Assembly (NCBI GenBank): GCA_045807745.1
Contig: JBJMGT010000025.1
Location: forward strand, 20,041 to 84,040
DNA length: 64,000 nt
Reading direction: 5' to 3'
Source of the DNA: QHXQ01 sp045807745
GTDB lineage: Bacteria > Acidobacteriota > Blastocatellia > Pyrinomonadales > Pyrinomonadaceae
The notes beneath the pieces were generated by a model. That model was not told the origin of the DNA. It saw only the letters and a program-made list of their open reading frames with translations, and made no database searches. The position numbers were made by a program, and so were the translations under genes. Positions 25,946 through 35,500 of the stretch are shown here, in pieces (positions within the stretch are counted from its first letter, which is position 1; every line of letters starts with the position of its first letter).

Positions 25946-26932
25946 TTACTTAGCTGGCGGTGGTGGTGGCGGCATCTTCATCTGGGGCGTGCCCTGATGG
26001 AAGAGCGCGAGCCACTTGTCGCCCTTCTTCATCCAGACCGTCGCTTGCCGCGACGGCTCGGACTTGCTGCCCGCCTCCTTCGCCATGTAGGTCACGATGT
26101 CCGCGTCCGCGTCGATCTTCACCTGTTTGAATTCGCTCAGTGTGAACTTGGTGGCGTCGAACGACTTGACGCCCGCGACCGAACCGGCTTTGGTATAGAC
26201 GGCTTCCGGCTCGACCTCGATTGAGTTCTCGGCCAAGTCGCTGGCGAAGGCGTCCCAGTTCTTGTGCTTCAACTCCTCCCAGACCTGCTTCTCTTTGGTA
26301 ATCGGATCGGCCGCTTCGGCGGCTTCAGACGCCGGAGTGTTGGCGTTCGCGTTAGCGTTGGCGTTCGCGGGCTTGGCCGCATCCGTCGCGGCTGCGGGCG
26401 AAGTCGCCTTCTTCTCTTCTACCATCGTGTCCTGATGGAAGATGCCGAGCCACTTGCCGCCGCGTTTGACCCAGACGGAGCTGGCGCGCAGAGACATGGG
26501 CGCGGGCTTCGCGTTTGGTGTCATAGGCGCGGTCATGCTGATGTGATAGGTCACGACGGCCGCGTCCGCATCGATGGGCACGACCTTCCAATCGGAGAAG
26601 GTCACGTCCGTGCCGTTGAACTCTTTGATGCCTTTAATCGTGCCGGCCTTGTCGTAGAAGCCGTCGTAGCTGATGAAGACGAAGTCGTCGGTCAGCATGT
26701 TGCCGAAGGTCTCGCCGTTCTTGCTTTTAACCGCTTCCCAAATCTGTTTCTCTTGATCCGTGATGGCCGCTTCCGAGACGGTCGCGGTCGAGGCGGGCGC
26801 GCTCGTCGCTGTCGTGGTCGTGGCGTTCGCGTTGGTGCTGACGTTGGCGGGGGCGTTGGCGGGCGCTTCGGCCGGCTGCGCGCAACCCCAGAGGGGCAGC
26901 AGCAGCACCGCGAGCGCGACGAGTCGTTTCAT
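25946..26932 (-). CDS. Lipoprotein with two DUF4440/SnoaL-like domains
   Basis: The 328-residue protein starts with a lipoprotein signal (LAVLLLPLWGCAQPAE). A Thr/Ala/Asn-rich linker is followed by two tandem NTF2-like DUF4440 domains (about 55-175 and 210-320). Each begins EKQIWEAVKSKNGETF or EKQVWEELKHKNWDAF and ends with WVKRGGKWLGIFHQ or WMKKGDKWLALFHQ. An Asn/Ala repeat (ANANANANA) separates them. The repeat of the whole domain suggests internal duplication. No catalytic residues are recognised. A related single-domain gene lies upstream on the same strand. Confidence 0.83.
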   Translation of the reverse strand: MKRLVALAVLLLPLWGCAQPAEAPANAPANVSTNANATTTTATSAPASTATVSEAAITDQEKQIWEAVKSKNGETFGNMLTDDFVFISYDGFYDKAGTIKGIKEFNGTDVTFSDWKVVPIDADAAVVTYHISMTAPMTPNAKPAPMSLRASSVWVKRGGKWLGIFHQDTMVEEKKATSPAAATDAAKPANANANANANTPASEAAEAADPITKEKQVWEELKHKNWDAFASDLAENSIEVEPEAVYTKAGSVAGVKSFDATKFTLSEFKQVKIDADADIVTYMAKEAGSKSEPSRQATVWMKKGDKWLALFHQGTPQMKMPPPPPPAK

Positions 26933-27010
26933 GGGAGAACTCCTTGCAGCAGTTTTTTACAGAGCGCCGAGGTTCTATGCCAAAACGCGCGGCGAGTCAA
27001 GGGAAGAAAA

Positions 27011-27085
27011 GCAGTGACAAGTGACGAGTGACAAGTAGAGACAAAGGTCTTAACTCGTCACTCGTCACTTGTCACTTGTTATTGC
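27011..27085. repeat. Heptad hairpin element (unit GTGACAA)
   Basis: Left 27011-27036 carries GTGACAA/GTGACGA units. Right 27053-27085 carries TCACTTG/TCACTCG units with one extra copy. It ends two bases from the stop of the lipoprotein gene at 27088. Confidence 0.88.
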
Positions 27086-27087
27086 TG

Positions 27088-27645
27088 TTAGCTCTTCTGA
27101 ATTTTTGTGCCCTGCGTGGCGACGCACTGCCAACGGCCGTTGCGCTTGATGAATGTGTCGGTGAAGCGATACTCGCCGCTAATGTCCATCACCTTGCCGT
27201 CCGCCCCTTTATACTTCCCGTTTTTGATCATCGAGCGGCCGGTCACGACGGCGGCGTCGCCGTACACGCGCACCTTCATGTCGCTTGGCTCCCAAGCGTC
27301 GGCCGTGAGCGCGCCGGACTCTATATCCTTAACGTCCTGCGCGAGGTCGGTCACCGTGCCGTCAGGGGCTGTGGTGGTAATGTCTGCGGCCTCGACCCGC
27401 TTGACCGTCTCCGCGTCGTGCGTCTTGGCGGTGTTGCTCCAGTCGCGCTCCATTTGAATCAATTCAGCTTCGACAGCAGCGGTGCTCGCGGCCGGGGCGT
27501 TAGCGTTAGCAGTTGTGTTGGCGGTGGTCGTGGTCGTGTTGGTCGTCGCGGCATTGTCGTTCGACGGGGCCGCGCAGTTCAATTGACTGAGTACGACGGT
27601 CGCGACCGTCAGGGCGAGGGCAAAGCAGAGCAGAAACCTTCTCAT
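27088..27645 (-). CDS. Lipoprotein with a single DUF4440/SnoaL-like domain
   Basis: The 185-residue protein has a signal with a lipobox-like end (VVLSQLNCAAP), a Thr/Asn/Ala low-complexity linker (NTTTTTANTTANANAP), and one NTF2-like domain from about residue 60 containing MERDWSNTAKTHDAETV, TVTDLAQDVKDIESG and RNGRWQCVATQGTKI. It is a likely paralogue of the downstream two-domain lipoprotein. A ribosome site AAGGAG precedes the ATG. Confidence 0.83.
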   Translation of the reverse strand: MRRFLLCFALALTVATVVLSQLNCAAPSNDNAATTNTTTTTANTTANANAPAASTAAVEAELIQMERDWSNTAKTHDAETVKRVEAADITTTAPDGTVTDLAQDVKDIESGALTADAWEPSDMKVRVYGDAAVVTGRSMIKNGKYKGADGKVMDISGEYRFTDTFIKRNGRWQCVATQGTKIQKS

Positions 27646-27749
27646 AGATGGACTCCTTCACGGGCAGAGGTTGGGTAGAGCAAGACGAGGTTAGCGAGAC
27701 GTTTAGCGGGCCGCTTCTTACGCCAAAACGCGCGGCGAGTCAAGCGATA

Positions 27750-27844
27750 AGTCTTGAGAGTCCAGAGAGTCCGGAGAGTGCGGAGTCTAAGACCAACTGC
27801 TTTTGACTCGCTAGACTCTCTGGACTCTCAAGACTCTCAAGACT
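27750..27844. repeat. Octamer-type hairpin element (unit GAGAGTCC)
   Basis: Left 27750-27788 and right 27805-27844 carry about four octamers of the GAGAGTCC/GAGAGTCT type in opposite orientation, with several mismatches. The right arm overlaps the stop codon of the GH3 gene by two bases. The unit recurs at 58188-58273. Confidence 0.88.
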
Positions 27845-29072
27845 AAAAATTCGATGATTGGCGCTCGCCGCCGCCGGCCGTGCCGTAGGGCGGGGTGTAT
27901 TCGCCGGTGGTGTCGGCGGCCTTGAGCGCGGCTTTGAGCGCAACGATGGCGCGCGCGGCGACGGCGAACTCGTCGGCATCGAAGCCTGCCGCCGCGCCCG
28001 CGAGCCGGAGCACGCGCTCGATGCGCTCGTTCGCGCGGTCGATGAGTTGGGCCGGCACGCGCCCTTCCTTAACAGCCGCGACGACGCAGTCGCGCGCCGC
28101 CACGAAGTGCGCCTCCTGCTCGCAGATGAGCACCATGTCCGAGCCGGCTTCGATGGCTCGCAAACTGGCCTCCGCGACCGTGAGCGTCTGCACAACTGCG
28201 CCCATCTCCATGTCGTCGGTGATGACTAGGCCGTCGAACTTGAGCGCCATGCGCAAGAGGCGCATGACGACGTTGCCGCTGATGGTCGCGGGCAGTTGGT
28301 GCAACTGAGCGAGCGCGGGCAGGTCGGACGTGCGCCGAAACCACGCCTGCAAGAACTCCGACACTTCAGGGAACGCCGCGTGGCTGACCATGACGCTGTG
28401 CAAACGCTCGCCCGGTCGATGAAACATCAAGTCCATGAAGGGCACAAGGTCGCGCTCGAAAATCTCTTCCCACGTGTGCGTCACGACGGGGAGCCGCCGG
28501 TGCGAGTCCACCTGCGAGCCGCCGAGTCCGGGGAAATGTTTGCCGCAAGCGAGGACGTGTCCCGCCTGCAAGCCGTCGAGGTACGCGCCCGCCAGCCGCG
28601 AAACTTCGGCCGGCTGCGTGCCGAAGGTGCGCGCGCGCAAGCCGTTCGCATCATTGCCGCCGCCGAGATCGAGCACGGGCGCGAAGTTAATGTTGAAGCC
28701 GAGTAGATGCAGCACGCGCGCCGAGACCGCGCCAAACTCGCGCGCGAGATCGCTGCGCGCCGCGTCGCGCACATGTTTGGCCGCGGGCATCGGCTCGCAG
28801 ATGTGGCGAAAGCGATCAACTAAGCCGCCCTCTTGATCGATGCCGACGAGCACGCTGTGATCAAGCGCGTCGCGAATCTGCGCCGTCAGCAGTGCGACCT
28901 GCTCGGCCGTCTCTATGTTGCGCCCAAACAGGATCACGCCGCCCGGTTGCACCTCGCGCAGCAGCTCGCGCAGACGCTTGTCGAGCCGCGTACCCGGCAA
29001 GCCCACGAAGAGCAGCCGCCCGGCCTTCTGCCGCAACTCGTCCGGCTCGAACTCGCTTTTCACGTCGGGCAT
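27843..29072 (-). CDS. Glycoside hydrolase family 3, beta-N-acetylhexosaminidase type
   Basis: The 409-residue enzyme has the GH3 N-terminal barrel: GVILFGRNIETAEQ, VGIDQEGGLVDRF, the NagZ motif KHFPGLGGSQVDSHRRLP near residue 180 with the His/Asp catalytic dyad, and VITDDMEMGAVVQ with the nucleophile aspartate near residue 278. NagZ-like enzymes release N-acetylglucosamine from peptidoglycan fragments. The C-terminal tail (TTGEYTPPYGTAGGGERQS) is Gly-rich and not part of the fold. The start ATG is 72 bases from the divergent queG gene. Confidence 0.9.
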   Translation of the reverse strand: MPDVKSEFEPDELRQKAGRLLFVGLPGTRLDKRLRELLREVQPGGVILFGRNIETAEQVALLTAQIRDALDHSVLVGIDQEGGLVDRFRHICEPMPAAKHVRDAARSDLAREFGAVSARVLHLLGFNINFAPVLDLGGGNDANGLRARTFGTQPAEVSRLAGAYLDGLQAGHVLACGKHFPGLGGSQVDSHRRLPVVTHTWEEIFERDLVPFMDLMFHRPGERLHSVMVSHAAFPEVSEFLQAWFRRTSDLPALAQLHQLPATISGNVVMRLLRMALKFDGLVITDDMEMGAVVQTLTVAEASLRAIEAGSDMVLICEQEAHFVAARDCVVAAVKEGRVPAQLIDRANERIERVLRLAGAAAGFDADEFAVAARAIVALKAALKAADTTGEYTPPYGTAGGGERQSSNF

Positions 29073-29144
29073 TATTGTTACTTCACAGCTTAAGCGTTCG
29101 GCGCGCGCCGTAGCAAGCGGTTATACTCTACAGCCGCAACCGAG

Positions 29145-30143
29145 ATGATGACCCAAGTTGAGTTGCCAGCGCCGGAGCGCCGCGCCGAGATGTCTGCGCG
29201 CATCAAATCGCGTGCGCTCAGCGCAGGCTTCCACAAAGTCGGCATCGTGCCGGCCGGGCCGCTCGACGCTGAAAGAATGCAACTTGAAGAGTGGCTCAGG
29301 CGCGGCTATCACGGCGCGATGGGGTGGCTCGCGCGCGACCCCGTACAGCGCACAGACCCGCGTCTTGTCATGCCGGCTGCGCGCTCAGTGCTAGTCGGCG
29401 CGCTCAACTACTACACGCCGCACGAGCATGCGACCGATCCCGCGACCGGCAAAATCTCGCGCTACGCTTGGGGCGACGACTATCACGACGTGGTCGGCGG
29501 CAAGTTGAAAAGTTTGCTTGCGTGGATCAAGGAGCAGTGGCCCGAAGCCGAAGGCAAAGCGTGTGTGGACATACAGCCTCTGCTCGACAAGGCTTGGGCC
29601 GCGCGCGCGGGCCTAGGTTGGATCGGCAAGCACACGAATCTGATCACGCGCGAGTACGGCTCTTGGGTCTTCATCGGCGAGTTGTTGCTGAACCTTGAAC
29701 TCGCTTACGACACCGAGCAGGTCGAAGATCATTGCGGCACGTGCACGCTCTGCCTCGACGCGTGTCCAACGCAAGCGATCACTGAAGCATACGTCGTGGA
29801 TTCGAATCGCTGCATCTCCTATGCGACCATCGAGTTGCGCGCGCCGGAACTGCCTGAAGCGGTCGCGGATAAACTTGACGGCTGGCTCTACGGCTGCGAC
29901 ATCTGTCAGGACGTGTGTCCCTGGAATCGCTTTCAACAGCCGACTGATGAGCCGCGCTTTGAGCCGCGCCCCGACAATGTCTCGGCCAACCTTGCTGACA
30001 TCCTCGTGCTCACGCCCGATACCTACGCCGCGCGCTTCCGCCGCAGCGCCATCAAACGCGCCAAGCTCGCGGGGCTGCAACGCAACGCCCGCACGCTCCG
30101 CCAACACGCGCCGAAAGAGGAAACCGAAGATGAAGCTGTTTAG
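29145..30143 (+). CDS. queG: Epoxyqueuosine reductase
   Basis: The 332-residue iron-sulfur and cobalamin enzyme catalyses the last step of tRNA queuosine synthesis. Seen are the N-terminal RALSAGFHKVGIVPAGP, the cobalamin/substrate region KAWAARAGLGWIGKHTN, and two [4Fe-4S] motifs, CGTCTLCLDACPT (about 197-209) and CDICQDVCPWNRF (about 251-263). The C-terminus is short: the HEAT-like repeats of longer QueG are absent and it ends at GLQRNARTLRQHA. The stop lies inside the start of the following DUF885 gene (14-base overlap). Confidence 0.93.
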   Translation: MMTQVELPAPERRAEMSARIKSRALSAGFHKVGIVPAGPLDAERMQLEEWLRRGYHGAMGWLARDPVQRTDPRLVMPAARSVLVGALNYYTPHEHATDPATGKISRYAWGDDYHDVVGGKLKSLLAWIKEQWPEAEGKACVDIQPLLDKAWAARAGLGWIGKHTNLITREYGSWVFIGELLLNLELAYDTEQVEDHCGTCTLCLDACPTQAITEAYVVDSNRCISYATIELRAPELPEAVADKLDGWLYGCDICQDVCPWNRFQQPTDEPRFEPRPDNVSANLADILVLTPDTYAARFRRSAIKRAKLAGLQRNARTLRQHAPKEETEDEAV

Positions 30144-31860
30144 CCTGTCGTTGCTCGTCAGTCTGTTATTGCTCTGCCCAACGCAAGTGACATACGCGCA
30201 GCAACGTGCGGCGGCAAGGACTGCGTCGTCGCCGGCCGTCTTGCGCCGCATGGCGGATGATTATTACCACTGGCGCGACGCGCAGTATCCGGTCAACAGT
30301 AGCGATCAGGGCTTGCATACTTGGGACAACAAGCTGACGGACTATGCCGCGTCGGCTATCGCCGCGCGCCGCCGGCACGTTGCGCAGTTGCTCGCGCAGG
30401 TGCGCGCGATGCGGACGGAGAAGTGGCGCAAAGATGATCGTATTGACTGGCTGCTCTTCCGCTCGCAGCTTGAAGCGGTGGAATTCGGCGACCGCGTACT
30501 GCGCTTCGAGGAGACCAACCCGCAGACTTACGTGAACGAATGCGGCAACGCCATCTTCTCGCTCTTGAAAAAAGATTATGCGCCGCCGCGCACGCGCGCG
30601 CTGGCCGCGACCGCGCGGCTCAAACAGATACCCGCCCTGACGCAACAGGGCGAGCGCAACCTCGTCCGCCCGGTCAAGCTCTACGCGCAACTCGCGATTG
30701 ATGCCGCGCGCTCGATTGACAGTCTCTTCACCGATAGTTTGATGACGCTCGCGGGCGATCTCTCAGCGGCCGAGCGCGCCGATCTCGTCAAGGCACGTGA
30801 TGCGGCCATCGCCAGTATTCACGCTTACGCCGACCGACTCGAACGGCGTCTGCCCGCGATGGTCGCGTTTGCGCCGATGGGCACAGTGAATTACAACTAC
30901 ATGCTCAAGCACATCTATCTGCTGCCGCTCGACGCGCAGCAAGTGGAGATGCTGGGGCAGGCGGAGTTGGCGCGTTATCGTGCGCTCGAATCATTGTTAC
31001 CTGATCCGTCGCTCGCCGATCCGAATCCGGCGCGCGCCGCCAACGTGCCGCCCAACCAACAAGCATTCCTCAAAGCCTACGAGAGCCGCGAGCAGGAGAT
31101 GATCGCGTTTCTCAAAACTAACAACCTCGTCACGCTGCCCGCCTACTTAGGCCCGTTTCAGATTCGCCAACTGCCCGACGCGTTCAAGCCGACCAGCCCC
31201 GGCGGCTTCATGAACCCGCCCGGCATTTATGACCAAGACCCCGGCGGTTTCTTCTTCATCCCAACTTATAATCCGCAGTCGCGCAACTTCTACATCCGCG
31301 CCGCCATCGAAGACCCGCGCCCCATTCTCGGCCACGAAGGCATTCCGGGCCACTTCCTGCAAATCTCGATTGCGAATCATCTCAAGGACGAGATTCGCCG
31401 CCAGCAGGGCGACGGCGTCTTCGTCGAAGGCTGGGCGCTCTACGGCGAAGAGATGTTAATGCGCACAGGTCTCTATCCCGCGAACTCGGCCGCGCAAGGA
31501 CAGATACTCCGTCTCTCGCGTTATCGCTCGGCGCGCATCGGCGTGGACGTGAACTTGCACACCGGCAAGTGGACGTTTGACGAGGCCGTTAAATACTTCA
31601 TGGAAGCGGGCGGGCTGGACGCGGAGGCGGCCAAAGGCGAAGCGGCCGGGGCGGCATCGAGTCCGACGCAGAAGATCACTTACATCGTCGGCAAGTGGCA
31701 GATCATGCGTCTGCTCGGCAAGTATCGCGACAAGCAGGGCGCGCAGTTCCGGCTCGGCCAGTTCCACGACGAGCTGCTGCGCAACGGCAGCCTGCCGCTC
31801 TCCGTCGTCGAATGGCTGCTGCTCGACGATCAAACAACGCTGGCAGAGGCGCTACGTTGA
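30130..31860 (+). CDS. Secreted DUF885 putative metallopeptidase-like protein
   Basis: The 576-residue protein has a signal peptide (LFSLSLLVSLLLLCPTQV, cleavage near AYAQ). Its DUF885 body includes HWRDAQYPVNSSDQGLHTWD, the HEGIPGHF motif at about 402-409 and FVEGWALYGEEM about thirty residues later, which together look like an HExxH-type zinc site plus third ligand. Activity is inferred, since the family is poorly characterised. The start ATG is chosen by the signal peptide and overlaps the 3' end of queG. The gene ends 36 bases before a hairpin element. Confidence 0.88.
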   Translation: MKLFSLSLLVSLLLLCPTQVTYAQQRAAARTASSPAVLRRMADDYYHWRDAQYPVNSSDQGLHTWDNKLTDYAASAIAARRRHVAQLLAQVRAMRTEKWRKDDRIDWLLFRSQLEAVEFGDRVLRFEETNPQTYVNECGNAIFSLLKKDYAPPRTRALAATARLKQIPALTQQGERNLVRPVKLYAQLAIDAARSIDSLFTDSLMTLAGDLSAAERADLVKARDAAIASIHAYADRLERRLPAMVAFAPMGTVNYNYMLKHIYLLPLDAQQVEMLGQAELARYRALESLLPDPSLADPNPARAANVPPNQQAFLKAYESREQEMIAFLKTNNLVTLPAYLGPFQIRQLPDAFKPTSPGGFMNPPGIYDQDPGGFFFIPTYNPQSRNFYIRAAIEDPRPILGHEGIPGHFLQISIANHLKDEIRRQQGDGVFVEGWALYGEEMLMRTGLYPANSAAQGQILRLSRYRSARIGVDVNLHTGKWTFDEAVKYFMEAGGLDAEAAKGEAAGAASSPTQKITYIVGKWQIMRLLGKYRDKQGAQFRLGQFHDELLRNGSLPLSVVEWLLLDDQTTLAEALR

Positions 31861-31895
31861 GAGCTTGGATTTTAGTTGTGTATATGCCGCGCCAG

Positions 31896-31991
31896 ATTCA
31901 CCGCAGAGACGCAGAGAACGCAGAGGAGGCGCAGAGAACAGCATGCAACTCTCTGCGCTATCTTTGCGTCCTTTGCGTCTCTGCGGTGAGT
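31896..31991. repeat. Hairpin element with 42-base arms (unit CGCAGAGA)
   Basis: Left arm 31896-31937 and right arm 31950-31991 match as reverse complements with about six mismatches. The repeated unit is CGCAGAGA/CGCAAAGG, eight bases long. The loop is 12 bases. I recall similar CACCGCAGAGACGCAGAG sequences from cyanobacterial and other genomes. Confidence 0.9.
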
Positions 31992-32061
31992 TTGCTCCGC
32001 CTTACACTCAACCGCAAAATGATCTAAGCTGTGTGCCTGAACGAATCCGGTGGAGCAGAAC

Positions 32062-32322
32062 ATGGACATTCAGCTAAAACCTCTCTCCGAAGGCCCCGTC
32101 TACCTGCAAGTCCGCACGCAGATCGAAGCACGCATACGCGACAAGCAACTAGCCACCGGCGCGGCGCTCCCTGCACCCGCCACGCTCGCGCAACAACTCG
32201 GCGTCGATAAGGGCGAGATTCAACGCGCCTACTTCGAGTTGGAACACGCCGGTCTCGTCGCCAAGAAGACCGTCAAAGGCTTCCTCGGCAGCAAGGACGT
32301 GGTGAAATACCATGTGAAGTGA
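32062..32322 (+). CDS. Small GntR-family regulator (YtrA-like DNA-binding domain only)
   Basis: The 86-residue protein is a winged helix of the GntR type: PVYLQVRTQIEARIRDKQLA, GAALPAPATLAQQLGV, then KGEIQRAYFELEHAGLVAKK. There is no effector domain. It starts with the ATG at 32062, with GGAG seven bases upstream. The short YtrA-like proteins usually regulate adjacent ABC transporters, but none is next to it here. The 190 bases after its stop show no feature. A possible role in the neighbouring TIR/nSTAND module is not supported by any seen operator. Confidence 0.85.
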   Translation: MDIQLKPLSEGPVYLQVRTQIEARIRDKQLATGAALPAPATLAQQLGVDKGEIQRAYFELEHAGLVAKKTVKGFLGSKDVVKYHVK

Positions 32323-32512
32323 CCCTTAGCTGATGCTAACCTATTTAGTGTTTTGCATCTGACTTATAAGTTGCCAAAGATTGAATTAACAGAGCCAGAG
32401 CGCATCTAGCGCACCATGCCTTCATTGAGCAGATAATCGTGGAAGGTTGTTAGCGACTAGTTGCGAACGCTGCCGATCTGTTCCCGCACGTCTCGTACCG
32501 CGTCCCGCAAGG

Positions 32513-35500
32513 TTACTTATGCTGCGCCGCCGGGGCCGCTTCCTGTAGCTGCCATGTGAAGCGCTCCTTCGCGCGTTTCAACAATTCTTTACGCGGGCCG
32601 CACACAGGGCACGGGTAAAGTCGCGTCTCGTCGCTCACGACGATGATTGATTTGCCATCGCCACTGAAGGCGACGCGCCGGACGTAAGATTTGTTGCCGA
32701 AAAGTGTTGTTACAACCACGCCGGTCTCGGCGTCCCAAAGCCGCGCGGTGCCGTCTTCGCTCCCGGTCAGGATGAACTTGCCGTCGGGGCTGAAGACCAC
32801 GCTGACGACGGGTGCGGAATGGCCTTGCAGGGGCGGGAGCGCGGGCGTGTCAGTCTGCAAGTCCCAGACGCGCGCCACCACATCCGTTGGAAGCGTCGGG
32901 TTTTCGCGTGAACTCGCAGTGACGAGCAGCCTGCCGTCGGGGCTGAAGGCCATGTCGCGCGTCGCATACGCCCCCTCCAACCACAAATGCTTGCTCTCCT
33001 TCAGGATTTCCGCCCCGCCCGGCGGCGGCAACTCCCAGACCTGCGCCGGGTCGTAGTCCGAAGAACTAACCGTGGCGACGTGCCGACCGTCCGGGCTTAC
33101 AACGACATGTTCTACAGGCCCGTCATGTTTGAGTTGAATGGGGGGTCGGTCGTTTCTCCACTCCCATACCTCCGCAGTGAAGTCGCTACTTATAGTGAGG
33201 ATAAACCTCCCATCGCTGCTGAAGGCGACGCTGTTCCTCCTAGCCTTATGCACGCGGCGCGACGCGAGGCGGCGTCCGGTTGCCACCTCGGCCACGTCAA
33301 GCATGTAATCGTCCTTGATGGCCAGCACGTACTTGCCGTCGGGGCTGTAGATTTTTTCGCCCAGTTGAGGGCCGCGAGCCACGGCTACATCGTCACTTTG
33401 GGTTATCGAGAGAGCGTCCGTCATCTTCGGCGGGCTGACACGTTCATTGAGTCCCTGTCCCATGCTTGTCCCCCACACGCGCGACTTGCCATCAGCCCCG
33501 GTTGTGAGCATGAACTCCCCATCTCGGCTAAAGGCCACGCTCCCCACGGCCCCCTTGTGCCCGCGCAGAACGCTGACCAGCTTGCCTGTGTTCGCGTCCC
33601 AGAGCCGCGCCGTCATGTCTGCACTCCCGGTTAGGATGAACCTGCCATCGGGGCTGAAGGCCGCGCAAGTCAATGGTGCGAGATGGCCGCTTAAAGCCCA
33701 CAGTGGCTTCACCACCGCGCTTTCGCCTTCGTCTGCTTCAGGAACCTTCCACATCTGCGCCGTGGAAGCGTCGCGTCCGGTGGTGACGAAACGCTTGCCA
33801 TCAGGACTCAAAGCTAGAGGGCTGTCACCCAGGTTACTTTCGGCAACTGCGAAGTGGCGTCCAGTGCTCAAGTCCCACAACCTCATCGTGCGATTTCGCA
33901 TTTTGTCTTCGCTCACGCCGAGCATGAACTTACCGTCGGCGCTGAATTGAGCTGAGACAACGTAACCGCCGTCTTGCAGTTCCGGCAGGCGCCGCCCCGT
34001 GCTCACTTCCCAGACGTGAGATGGCTGGTCAACTGCATCCTCCGTCTGTGACTCACTCGCCGCGACGATGAATCTGCTGTCGGGGCTGGAGAATGGAGCG
34101 ACGTTGTGCTCGCTGCGGCTTCCGGGATTGATGACCGAGCCACCCAGCGACAGAAGAAGCTTCGGCGCACGGCCTTCGCCCGCCTCCCACACCTGTACGA
34201 CATCGTCCCTCGTTACCAACAACGACTTCCCGTCGAACGAGAACGTCCACCACCCGTACTCGCCCCTCACGGAGGGGATGGCTACTTTGACCGGGGGTGA
34301 CTGCATACGCCAACGCCATAGCAACAATACTTCGTTGCCATCCAGCAGGATGGTTTCTCCGTCGGGGCTGAACGTTGCTGCCGGTGAAATCACGAGCGAA
34401 TTGGACATCCGGGCCAACACGCGCCCGCTCGAAACTTCTGAAACCCGCACAACGTGTACGTCCTCGGGAGCTATCCCGGTGACAGTCACGATGAATTTTC
34501 CGTCGGGGCTGAAGACGACACTCGTGGCTTCGCCCTGATGGTAGTCAATGACAGCCTGAACGCGTGGTTCGAGCAACGCCTGTCGCAGAGCGCTCTCGGC
34601 CTCCGTGGTGTGCGCCGCCTCCTCTGCCTTGATGGCTGATGCGAGGCTCGCCTGCGTGTCACTAAACGACTGCGAAGACGAGGTGGCCGCCAACTCGCGC
34701 GAGGTTGCGATCTTTTGCCCCTCTTCCGCTAGTAGTTGTTGCTGACTCGCCTCTGCGGTCTTGGCGCGCGCGATGGTCGCCTGCTTCTCGGCCTCCGCCT
34801 TTGACTCCTCCGCCTCCTGCTTCTCCACCAACGCCACATCTTCGGCGTCCTTAGCCAGATTCTCGTTGTGCCGGGCGCGCGCGGCCTGCTCTTTGGCTTC
34901 GAGGGCTTGAGCTTTAGTCTGCCCTTCCGCAGTTTCGGCCTTGACGCGCAATTCTTCCGCTGTATTCAGAGCCTTTTCAGCTTCGTTCTTTTTGCCGTAT
35001 GCATAGACACCCATCGCCAGCGAGAAGAGAAAGGCCACCCCGAAAATCATGGCGGTCAGGCGGGTACGCTTGATCTCTCTCTTTCGCCGCGCTTCCTCGG
35101 CGACAAGCTGCGCGTTACGCGCCGCGACGCTCGCGTCCAGAAAACTCATCGCCAGTGCAAACTCGGGATGATAACGTTGCGCCCAGACCTTGTTTGGCTC
35201 GCTTTGCTCGCGCCACGTCAGCGCGACCTGCAAGTCGGGGTCGCGCCAGAGGCCCGCCCCGCCCTCCTTGTAGAGCACAGCGGTCTCGGCCAAGCGGCGG
35301 TAGATGCGCGCCGAACGCGATTCCTCATCCACCCATGTCTTCAGCCGCACCCAGTTGCGGATGAGACTCTCGTGCGAGATGTCAATCAACGACTCGCGGT
35401 TGAGTGGGATGTGTGCGCCCGTCAGGGCATCGGTCGGCGGCGGCATGAGAAACGACCGGCCCCCGCGCCGGAACACTTCGACAACCGCGATGACCGCCGC

